Program-made: the position numbers and the translations under genes
DNA from: Lachnospiraceae bacterium
GTDB lineage: Bacteria; Bacillota; Clostridia; Oscillospirales; Ruminococcaceae
DNA: 9,904 nucleotides
Assembly: GCA_023664705.1 (NCBI GenBank)
Contig: JAMPFE010000071.1
Span: 1-9,904, forward strand
Direction: 5' to 3'
Notes under the pieces: generated by a model
Told to the model about the DNA's origin: nothing
The model's database searches: none
What the model saw: the letters and a program-made list of their open reading frames with translations, nothing else
Shown: positions 1 through 5,407 of the stretch, piece after piece
How the letters are laid out: the number at the start of each line of letters is the position of its first letter
Numbering within the stretch: the stretch's first letter is position 1

Positions 1-6
1 TCTGTA

Positions 7-234
7 TCATTTAAACACAATAAAGTCCTCGAACGGTGTTATATCGCACTCAATTGTATGCAAACACATTTCAATAGAATGAGACAAATCCAAGCCGAAA
101 ATACTCATAATGGACTTGGCGTCTACAAGATACCGTCCGCTGCGCAAATCGACGCTGTACGGCAATTTCATACACTCGGTATTGAAACGCCTTACATCCT
201 CTATTGTGTTGAGTTTAATGTCGTAAATCTTCAA
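7..234 (-). CDS. HPr-like domain protein lacking the phosphorylatable histidine
   Basis: A 75-aa protein that resembles the PTS phosphocarrier HPr fold. The segment DAKSIMSIFGLDL (residues 38-50) matches the HPr regulatory-serine helix (typically KSIMGVMSL), and the spacing to the flanking beta strands fits. HPr normally carries His15 in an HxRPA motif near the N-terminus; here that stretch reads TIEDVRRFN (residues 10-18) with no histidine, so PEP-dependent phosphotransfer is not expected. The start is TTG at 234, because no ATG is available and the stop of the upstream methyltransferase overlaps it as TTGA (231-234). AAAGGAGA lies about 10 nt upstream. The gene is the last of the methyltransferase cluster and probably coupled to it. 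The function is unknown; a regulatory or structural use of the HPr fold is an inference. Confidence 0.75.
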   Translation of the reverse strand: MKIYDIKLNTIEDVRRFNTECMKLPYSVDLRSGRYLVDAKSIMSIFGLDLSHSIEMCLHTIECDITPFEDFIVFK

Positions 235-1196
235 TTATCGCCATCTCCTTTAAGCCCGCTCAAGATATGAGCGATCACATCAACAGTCCAACCGTCTCCA
301 AGTAAATCAGCTGCTTCTTGCTCTGTCATACATTCTACATGCTTTTCGGGAACAGTTTGCAATCTTGCACGTTCCTCTTTCCATAAGTACCTTGCCTCAT
401 CAAATTCGTTCCCTTTGTAGTCCTTGTAAATTTCAGCCGTTGATTTTCTTCCGTTAAGTATTTCTTGGGTTATTGCAAGACAATTGTCAAAATACTCTTT
501 TGAAGGGAAAATCATACTGCTAAAACGCTTGTAATAGTATCGGTGAAATCTGCTTATCGCTTTCCAATTACAACCGTTATAATAACCGTGCGAATCGTTT
601 TTACATAAGCATTTCGCTTTTATATCGGGAGTGTAACCCCCCCCCATAATCACATCTTGCAATTTTATACCTTTGTCTACGGGAGTAGTTACGTTAGGGA
701 TATTCGTCCAATAGTATCTGTCACGCAATTGAGCCGAAACAAGTGATGAGTTTATCCTTATCGGCTTTACACCCATCATATTACTGATAACCTGCTCATC
801 CTCATCTTTCATAATTACGTTTTCCATAAGAAAATACTTTGGATTTACCTCTTTCAACACTCTATGACACTCGAAGAATAAGCCTGAACGCTGCATATCT
901 TCAAGACCGATTTTTCTGTCGGCTTTCATTGCTCGGCTGAATGACTGACAAGGAGAGCCGAATATAACAATATCTATTTTAGTTTTAAAGTTCCCGATTT
1001 CGGTATATAAAACTCCGTCTTTGTAACTTACTTTTGTTACATCGCCAATATGTATTGTATCGGGAAAATTATGCTTTGTTGCTTTAATCGCAATATCTTT
1101 GATTTCACTCGCGTAATACTTATCAACCCTGATTCCGAGTTTTTCAAAAGCGATTTGTCCGCAGCTCATCCCGTCACATAAACTTAATACATTCAA
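231..1196 (-). CDS. DNMT3-like phage DNA (cytosine-5) methyltransferase
   Basis: A 321-aa C5-cytosine methyltransferase that would transfer a methyl group from S-adenosylmethionine to DNA cytosine. Motif I is LSLCDGMSCGQIAFEKLG (residues 4-21), the catalytic Cys is in GSPCQSFS (80-87), and motif VI is MENV (124-127). Motif VIII is the DNMT3-type QLRDRYYWTNIP (156-167) rather than QRRRRI. The C-terminal part (ERARLQTVPEKHVE 275-288, then LLGDGWTVDVIAHIL 298-312) also matches the DNMT3-like arrangement, and the recognition region is short. The start is TTG at 1196, overlapping the stop of the preceding gene as TTGA, with GAGGAA just upstream. The frame contains a run of nine G (637-645) encoding M-G-G-G at residues 184-187, right after motif VIII; slippage there would remove the C-terminal motifs. 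Target sequence cannot be read from the protein. A cognate nuclease is not visible, so it is probably protective or regulatory. Confidence 0.93.
   Translation of the reverse strand: MNVLSLCDGMSCGQIAFEKLGIRVDKYYASEIKDIAIKATKHNFPDTIHIGDVTKVSYKDGVLYTEIGNFKTKIDIVIFGSPCQSFSRAMKADRKIGLEDMQRSGLFFECHRVLKEVNPKYFLMENVIMKDEDEQVISNMMGVKPIRINSSLVSAQLRDRYYWTNIPNVTTPVDKGIKLQDVIMGGGYTPDIKAKCLCKNDSHGYYNGCNWKAISRFHRYYYKRFSSMIFPSKEYFDNCLAITQEILNGRKSTAEIYKDYKGNEFDEARYLWKEERARLQTVPEKHVECMTEQEAADLLGDGWTVDVIAHILSGLKGDGDN
637..645 (-). repeat. G9 homopolymer inside the DNMT3-like methyltransferase
   Basis: Nine consecutive C on the plus strand (G on the coding strand) fall within codons 184-187 of the methyltransferase gene. 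No other homopolymeric G/C run of this length was noticed in the window. Runs of this kind are classic slipped-strand sites in phase-variable methyltransferases. The present length keeps the frame open. The phase-variation role is inferred. Confidence 0.85.
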
Positions 1197-2695
1197 ATGT
1201 CTTCCTCACTTTCGTTTTCGATAATTCCTTGAAATACTCTCAAAGCGCACGGTATCGCTATGCTGTTACCGAGGGATTTATATCTCGGTGTATCTTTGAG
1301 TTCGTTACCGTTCGTGTCATACATAGTCCAATCGTCTTCAAAACCTTGCAAACGCTCACATTCAAGGGGAGTTAAGCGGCGGACTATCCAAACATATAGC
1401 TGTTCAAAATCTTTTGGTTCGCATACCAATTTATTTTCGTCAACATATTGTGGACTTACACCTTTATAATCTCTTGCGCATAGTGTTCCAATGGTTTTTT
1501 GATAGCAAAAATCAATATTCTTTGCGTTCTCACTTTGATTAAAAACAGCTTGGTCAATCGCATAAATCACACCGTGAGAATGAGCCTCTTGCAAAGTATA
1601 CGAGGGTTCTCCGTCCTCGCCGAGTCCGAAACCCGTTCCTCTGCCCAGTTTGTTACAACGCGTGATGATTTGAGTGTTTATTGGGTAGCACGCAGCAACC
1701 TTTTTAGTGGTCGAGAGAGTGGGTGTTCCCTCGGTTACTTCACTTAATCCTGCAGCAGTTTTACTGTTGTCGGGGCAAAAGCCTATAGAGTAACATACGG
1801 CGTGACGGTCAACGGTGTTAAGAGTATAACTTTTGCCCTCAATAACTCCCTTGCCCTCTGCTCCCGCTGTATCGCTGCGTTCAATAGTGTTGCCTTGTAT
1901 GCAATATGTAGGTTCAACTACTACCATCCCGCCTTGATTGCAAGTGGGATTACCGCCATTACAGTCAAGCGTTCTTGATGTTTCCGCTTTATAAATCCCG
2001 CTATGAGGATTGCTTGACTTCATCGAGTTGCTATTTTGTGAACATATTCCATATACTTTGGGTTTAAGTACAAGAGGTATCTGATTTCCACCCGTGCCCA
2101 TTCTTGCTTGCAAGGTAGGGCAAGTATCACCGCATTCTCTAATAACGTCGTTTGCATGTGTCATATCGAGGATTTTGGCTTGTATAATATCGGGGAGAAG
2201 TCCCGATCTAAGCGTTGCGCTCTTCTCTTCCTCATACCCAATACTGTATGCTTCTGCGGGAGCGCGACCAATAAATCCCGCACTCTTAAGATCTTGTGCG
2301 CTTGTTACAAGTAATTTCCCCTCCGCTTGTGCCTCAAGAGCTGATTTCAGTAGTATCGGGAGTTCCTTCCCGCGTTTCTCCGCTCTCCGTAATATTCCCT
2401 GACACGCTTTCGGGCTTAAATAGTATTTCTCCGGCGCGTTCTCCTCTAAAATCTGCGACAAGGTAGATTCTACGGCGGCGCTGGGGCACTCCCCAATACT
2501 GGGCATCAACAGTTCGCCAAGCAATCTCACATCGTTCAGTTCGTACCATTCCGGCTCCTGCCCACTTTCCACTTGCAGGCATTGGAATTTCGGCTTTTGA
2601 GATTTCTTCGAGAACTCGCCTAAAATCTTCACCTTTGTTTGAACTGAACGCTCCGGGCACATTTTCCCATATTGCATATCTTGGGTATTCTCCAT
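1193..2695 (-). CDS. C-terminal subunit of a split C5 methyltransferase: target-recognition region plus motifs IX and X
   Basis: A 500-aa protein that supplies the parts missing from the gene upstream. Residues 439-452 (RRLTPLECERLQGF) are C5-methyltransferase motif IX and 471-491 (from RYKSLGNSIAIPCA) are motif X. It has no motif I, no PCQ and no ENV. Residues about 150-430 form a Gly/Thr-rich region with seven degenerate units built round Thr-Leu (at residues 161, 194, 242, 291, 326, 367, 404), as in long phage methyltransferase recognition regions. The first 120 residues are encoded in the +1 frame of the N-terminal subunit gene (2334-2695). The start ATG at 2695 has AAGGAG seven bases upstream, a good SD site inside the other gene, which favours independent initiation. 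Residues 75-120 (ESTLSQIL, KACQGILRRAEKRGKELP) resemble, from memory, the start of phage proteins annotated separately. The alternative is a +1 frameshift joining both ORFs. Confidence 0.82.
   Translation of the reverse strand: MENTQDMQYGKMCPERSVQTKVKILGEFSKKSQKPKFQCLQVESGQEPEWYELNDVRLLGELLMPSIGECPSAAVESTLSQILEENAPEKYYLSPKACQGILRRAEKRGKELPILLKSALEAQAEGKLLVTSAQDLKSAGFIGRAPAEAYSIGYEEEKSATLRSGLLPDIIQAKILDMTHANDVIRECGDTCPTLQARMGTGGNQIPLVLKPKVYGICSQNSNSMKSSNPHSGIYKAETSRTLDCNGGNPTCNQGGMVVVEPTYCIQGNTIERSDTAGAEGKGVIEGKSYTLNTVDRHAVCYSIGFCPDNSKTAAGLSEVTEGTPTLSTTKKVAACYPINTQIITRCNKLGRGTGFGLGEDGEPSYTLQEAHSHGVIYAIDQAVFNQSENAKNIDFCYQKTIGTLCARDYKGVSPQYVDENKLVCEPKDFEQLYVWIVRRLTPLECERLQGFEDDWTMYDTNGNELKDTPRYKSLGNSIAIPCALRVFQGIIENESEEDI
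2334..2695 (-). other. Dual-coding (overprinted) region shared by the two methyltransferase subunit genes
   Basis: These 362 nt are read in two frames. The upstream frame gives residues 110-229 of the catalytic subunit, including ENV and QRRRRIYLVADF; the +1 frame gives residues 1-120 of the recognition subunit. Both frames are fully open and the second has its own SD and ATG. The upstream gene ends at TCT TGA G; a +1 slip there would enter the second frame, so coupling by frameshift is possible too. Confidence 0.75.
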
Positions 2696-3023
2696 TCGTT
2701 TTCTCCTTCATTTCATCTATAATTCTGATCGCCTCGTGAAACAATCCGCTGCGATTGCCGTCGAGACCTGCGCGATTGCCGGCAACCGACATATCCTGAC
2801 AAGGCGATCCGAAGCTGATTATGTCAACGGGCGGGATATCCGCGCCGTTTATCTTTGTGACGTCACCCAACTGAACAGCAGCGGGGAAGTGACGTTTGGA
2901 AATTTCGCTCGGCGCGGGTTCTATCTCGCTTGTCCACAGCGTTTTTATTCCGCACTGCTCGGCGGCGTAGGGAAAGCCCGCTATACCGTCGAACAGACTG
3001 CCAAGAGTTAAAGTCTTGTTCAT
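2334..3023 (-). CDS. N-terminal catalytic subunit of a split C5 methyltransferase
   Basis: A 229-aa protein with the front half of a Dcm-type C5-cytosine methyltransferase: motif I GSLFDGIAGFPYAAEQCG (residues 8-25), the SAM-contact ASEIEP equivalent TSEIEP (31-36), GDVTK (53-57), catalytic Cys in GSPCQDMS (72-79), motif VI WENVPGAFSSNKGEDF (119-134) and motif VIII WGVPQRRRRIYLVADF (177-192). It stops soon after motif VIII, so the recognition domain and motifs IX-X are absent and are found in the overlapping next gene. Usual single-chain phage homologues continue in this frame. The start is ATG at 3023, preceded by AAGGA; an upstream start at 3068 would add 15 residues ahead of the conserved start and has no SD. 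Natural two-chain C5 enzymes such as M.AquI and M.EcoHK31I are precedents, cited from memory. Its promoter is unclear; see the intergenic unit upstream. Confidence 0.88.
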   Translation of the reverse strand: MNKTLTLGSLFDGIAGFPYAAEQCGIKTLWTSEIEPAPSEISKRHFPAAVQLGDVTKINGADIPPVDIISFGSPCQDMSVAGNRAGLDGNRSGLFHEAIRIIDEMKEKTNGEYPRYAIWENVPGAFSSNKGEDFRRVLEEISKAEIPMPASGKWAGAGMVRTERCEIAWRTVDAQYWGVPQRRRRIYLVADFRGERAGEILFKPESVSGNITESGETREGTPDTTEISS

Positions 3024-3057
3024 TGATTTCCTTCTTTCTGAAATTTGCAAAAACCTA

Positions 3058-3086
3058 TTGACAAACACAACCCAATGTGGTATAAT
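3058..3086 (+). promoter_or_regulatory. Consensus sigma-A promoter for the plus-strand small gene
   Basis: TTGACA (3058-3063), a 17-bp spacer and TATAAT (3081-3086), with TGG immediately before the -10 (extended -10). Both hexamers match the vegetative consensus fully. The 15 bases 3051-3065 (AAACCTATTGACAAA) are identical to those at the minus-strand promoter near 6320. The likely transcription start is near 3093. Confidence 0.85.
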
Positions 3087-3104
3087 ATAAACTAGAATTT
3101 ATTT

Positions 3105-3117
3105 CCCGAATTTCGGG
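3105..3117. promoter_or_regulatory. Palindrome downstream of the plus-strand promoter, possible operator
   Basis: CCCGAATTTCGGG is a perfect 13-bp palindrome (6-bp arms, central T) at about +12 to +24 from the predicted start. The position suits a repressor site or a small 5'-end hairpin. The bound protein is unknown. Confidence 0.5.
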
Positions 3118-3133
3118 GTGAATTATAAAGTAA

Positions 3134-3179
3134 TTGCACAATAAAAAACGTTATGGCTATTTTGTGCAAAATCAAAGCC
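3134..3179 (+). promoter_or_regulatory. Structured leader with two mutually exclusive hairpins
   Basis: Hairpin A pairs TTGCACAA (3134-3141) with TTGTGCAA (3162-3169), eight perfect pairs with a 20-nt loop. Hairpin B pairs GGCTATTTT (3155-3163) with AAAAT (3168-3172) and AGCC (3176-3179), with loop GTGC and a 3-nt bulge. B shares bases with the right arm of A, so they cannot both form. B ends two bases before the AAAGGAGGTG ribosome site. A switch or attenuation role is inferred only from layout. Confidence 0.4.
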
Positions 3180-3195
3180 AAAAGGAGGTGCTTGT

Positions 3196-3366
3196 ATGAC
3201 TAGTCCAATAAATTTTAAACAGTATTATTACAATAAGAATGGAGTAAAAGTTTCTGGCACAGCTTGTCAAATCCATTTAATGACGCGTCCTGATCCATTC
3301 GTTATAATTCATAAGCCTAAAATTTGTCCGATTATTATTGTCAAAGGCTTAAAGAAGAAAATGTAA
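3196..3366 (+). CDS. Small plus-strand protein of unknown function (56 aa)
   Basis: The only supported gene on the plus strand. It has its own extended -10 promoter (3058-3086), a leader of about 100 nt, the strong SD AAAGGAGGTG (3181-3190) six bases before ATG, and an intrinsic terminator directly after the TAA. The protein is basic: it begins MTSPINFKQYYYNKNG, has two cysteines (24 and 44), a hydrophobic patch CPIIIVKG (residues 44-51) and ends in GLKKKM. I do not recognise the family. No clear transmembrane segment, DNA-binding helix or zinc motif is visible. It is a complete autonomous transcription unit inserted between two minus-strand gene blocks, opposite to the direction of transcription. 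Possible roles include a regulator, a toxin-like peptide or a small cargo gene; none can be chosen from the sequence. Confidence 0.72.
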   Translation: MTSPINFKQYYYNKNGVKVSGTACQIHLMTRPDPFVIIHKPKICPIIIVKGLKKKM

Positions 3367-3378
3367 TTTTACTGTTTT

Positions 3379-3415
3379 ATATCCTCGTTCTTAATAGAAT
3401 GGGGATATATTTTTT
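3379..3415 (+). terminator. Intrinsic terminator of the plus-strand small gene
   Basis: A 13-bp stem (3379-3391 with 3396-3408, including two G-T wobble pairs), loop TAAT, then a run of six T (3410-3415). It begins 13 nt after the TAA at 3364-3366. On the minus strand no T tract follows the hairpin, so it should act only in the plus direction and let minus-strand readthrough pass. Confidence 0.82.
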
Positions 3416-3427
3416 AAAATATCGGTT

Positions 3428-4789
3428 CTAAAACAAATTGCAACCACCCTGTTTGTATTCAAGGATTCGCCGATAATACTCTTGTTTGGTCATTCCCGTA
3501 GCCTTGCATAGGCACTTTTGGCACATCGGTATGCGGTTATCCTCATGGTTTTCGTACCGTCCGAACGTTTTGTAGAACATTCCGATTTGCAGGGGAGTAA
3601 GTTTACTACCGCATTCACATTCTCGATAAAAATATTTTTCAGCCATTTCTTCGGACAACCCCATTATTTCAGATACGAGTTTTATGTTTTTGTCCGACAT
3701 TCCAGAATTTATGATTTTACTTATCTTATGAGACGGATTTTTCCAAGCCCCGTGAATAAACTCGTCTTCGGATGTCAATGTTTGCGGGGTCTGTCTTGCG
3801 TTATACCCCTTTTTGGCGATATCAACAAAACGTTCATACGCTTTAGGGTAACAATTTCGCACAATTTCGTCTTCATATTCGTTAGAAAACGGACAGAACA
3901 GGCAACCTACTCTGCTTGAGCCGCATTTGTATCGCCGGTTTACGGGCAGATTGAATATCAGTAGCGACAGCCACACATCAATCGTTTCAAAATCCACGAT
4001 AGGGGCTAATTTACTCCATTTGGAAGGCAGATTGCTGCGTCCGAACAATTGCTTATCAAACTCTGCGTCCATATGGAATGTGTATTTGGCTCGTTTGACC
4101 GATTCTTTGTTCCGAACGCCCATTACCTGAACGCGCGGTGCGTTCTTATCGAATGTTTCTTTGGCTCGCCCTTCTTTATAAACAGAGCAGCAAGAACGTT
4201 GAGATATGGTCGGAAGCAAGTATTTTTTTCGTTTTATCCATTGCCACCAGCTCTCTTTGGGATTTACGATCTTGATATTCGGTATCTGCTTTATCCGCCT
4301 GTAAACTTCTGCGACCTCGTTCGTGGTGTTGAAGAATACGTACTGCCAATTTATCTGTGCACCCGATTTTTCAAGAGCGCTTTCCCACACCGACATCAGC
4401 AACTCGCTATCTTTGCCGCCGCTCACGGAAACGGAGTAGGGGATATCGGTGTGAGTTTTGAGAAACTCGGCGGTTTTGTCGACTGCTTCATCGTACATTT
4501 GAGTTATACGTGCTTTCTCATTTTCGACTACTTGACTTATCGGAATTTGCTTGTAGTTCTCAAATTTATCCCTGTTGTCCTTGATAATTGTAAATTTGCC
4601 GTAATCGTCGCACTTGAACTTTATGTAATACTCTTTGCAATACGGGTCGAGCCAGACGTATTTTGTGCCGCCACCCGTTATCCAACAGTTGTCGGGCTGA
4701 GCGTTATTTCGGGGGAGATGAGACTTGATAAACTCTCGCTCCTCGTCGAAAATCGGCTTTGCTTTGCGGCATTTAGGGTTTATTATCAT
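3428..4789 (-). CDS. Phage PAPS reductase-superfamily protein (PP-loop ATPase) with cysteine clusters
   Basis: A 453-aa protein of the phosphoadenosine phosphosulfate reductase-like family (CysH/DndC/ATP-pyrophosphatase type). The PP-loop SVSGGKDSELL (residues 121-131) binds ATP or a nucleotide phosphate. QRSCCSVYKEG (197-207) and GVRNKES (224-230) match the CysH-like conserved sites. C289, C296 and C299 form a Cys cluster that could bind Zn or Fe-S, and a second set, C391/C393 and C423/C426/C428, resembles a C-terminal zinc ribbon. It is much longer than housekeeping CysH (about 240 aa) because of N- and C-terminal extensions. The start is ATG at 4789 with AAGGAGA upstream. It ends in TAG, the only amber among the gene stops. 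The family is widespread in phages but its phage role is not settled. Sulfur insertion into nucleic acid is an inference; no dndD/E or cysteine desulfurase is in the window. Confidence 0.85.
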   Translation of the reverse strand: MIINPKCRKAKPIFDEEREFIKSHLPRNNAQPDNCWITGGGTKYVWLDPYCKEYYIKFKCDDYGKFTIIKDNRDKFENYKQIPISQVVENEKARITQMYDEAVDKTAEFLKTHTDIPYSVSVSGGKDSELLMSVWESALEKSGAQINWQYVFFNTTNEVAEVYRRIKQIPNIKIVNPKESWWQWIKRKKYLLPTISQRSCCSVYKEGRAKETFDKNAPRVQVMGVRNKESVKRAKYTFHMDAEFDKQLFGRSNLPSKWSKLAPIVDFETIDVWLSLLIFNLPVNRRYKCGSSRVGCLFCPFSNEYEDEIVRNCYPKAYERFVDIAKKGYNARQTPQTLTSEDEFIHGAWKNPSHKISKIINSGMSDKNIKLVSEIMGLSEEMAEKYFYRECECGSKLTPLQIGMFYKTFGRYENHEDNRIPMCQKCLCKATGMTKQEYYRRILEYKQGGCNLF

Positions 4790-4803
4790 ACGTGTTACTC
4801 TCC

Positions 4804-5181
4804 TTATTCAACTAATGACACCGATATTATGTTCTCGTACATACTGAAAATCGGAACACGAAAGCCAATGGTAGTTATCTGGTATTTCTGACCTACTTGC
4901 AGTTCTCCCTGAACATTAGAACTGTTCCATTTACCTCGCCAGAACGTATCAGTATTTTCAAACACAAGAATATTACTGTTATCATCAGTGCTGAATACAA
5001 GGTATCTCGAACTAGAACCTTCTGTAACACGTTCTTTATCAGTTACTGTAATCGTATATGTGCTTTCGTGTGTATTACAAGCAATTTCAAAGCCAATCGA
5101 GGCAATAATTATTAAAACCACTACAACAACAAAAGCACTAAACTTGTTTGATTTTTCAGTCTCCCACCTTAAATAATTCAT
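4804..5181 (-). CDS. Membrane-anchored small protein, DUF1523-like
   Basis: A 125-aa protein with a short charged N-terminus, one strong hydrophobic segment (residues 14-35) and a beta-rich C-terminal domain (42-122) with TYTITVTDKERV, YLVFSTDDNSNILVFENTD and GKWNSSNVQGELQVGQKY. The order YLVF...VFENTD...W.SS...L.VG..Y resembles phage and prophage proteins related to DUF1523, recognised by memory. The domain would lie outside the membrane. I chose ATG at 5181, with GAGGGG seven bases upstream. A GTG at 5196 overlapping the previous stop as GTGA is possible but its SD would be too close. It probably belongs to the unit started by the promoter at 6292-6320. Its function is unknown. Confidence 0.7.
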   Translation of the reverse strand: MNYLRWETEKSNKFSAFVVVVVLIIIASIGFEIACNTHESTYTITVTDKERVTEGSSSRYLVFSTDDNSNILVFENTDTFWRGKWNSSNVQGELQVGQKYQITTIGFRVPIFSMYENIISVSLVE

Positions 5182-5192
5182 ACTCTTGCCCC

Positions 5193-5402
5193 TCACTCTC
5201 CAACAATATCGAACTTATCCCCAATTTCCCTTATCTTCTCCGCAAGGATTAAGCTCATTCGCTTCATAAACTCAACATCCTTATTGTTAAGGACTTCCAA
5301 ACGTTCTTCGGTCGTCATATCCGAAAAGCATATGTCTTGATACCTACTGCCGCGCTTAATTCGGAAATACATACCGTCCAATTTTCTTTGCTTGATGTCC
5401 AC
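5193..5402 (-). CDS. Small hypothetical protein (69 aa)
   Basis: A charged soluble protein, lying between two membrane-protein genes. The N-terminal part (VDIKQRKLDGMYFRIKRGSR) is basic; the rest is predicted helical with a run of Glu/Lys/Arg (MTTEERLEVLNNKDVEF, MKRMSLILAEKIREIGDKF). GTG at 5402 is preferred because GAGGTGAT, an eight-base match to the anti-SD end of 16S rRNA, lies at the correct distance. A GTG at 5411 overlaps the upstream stop as GTGA but would sit inside that SD. I do not recognise the family; similar small proteins are common in Clostridia phages. It is translationally linked to the gene before it. Confidence 0.65.
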   Translation of the reverse strand: MDIKQRKLDGMYFRIKRGSRYQDICFSDMTTEERLEVLNNKDVEFMKRMSLILAEKIREIGDKFDIVGE

Positions 5403-5407
5403 GACTA

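Noticed and set aside
2094..2402. Overlapping plus-strand open frames opposite the split methyltransferase
   Set aside because: They are shadows of the two minus-strand frames, have no SD and resemble no protein family.
2334..3023. Simple pseudogene or sequencing error in the methyltransferase
   Set aside because: Not excluded, but the second frame is open for 500 codons, begins with a well-spaced SD and ATG, and two-chain enzymes of this type are known; a broken gene would not be expected to retain these.
3249..3270. Minus-strand promoter (TTGACA at 3265-3270 with TTTACT 16 bases on) for the methyltransferase cluster
   Set aside because: The -35 is perfect but the -10 is poor and it lies within the small plus-strand ORF. 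It may be real, but readthrough from the gene upstream is as likely, so I did not list it.
3518..3919. A 133-aa plus-strand open frame
   Set aside because: Antisense to the C-terminal part of the PAPS-like gene; no start signals and no recognisable motif.
4049..4891. A 280-aa plus-strand open frame
   Set aside because: It lies fully antisense to the PAPS-reductase-like gene, which has clear motifs. It has no SD or promoter, and its Phe/Tyr/Leu-rich composition is what the antisense of such a gene gives.
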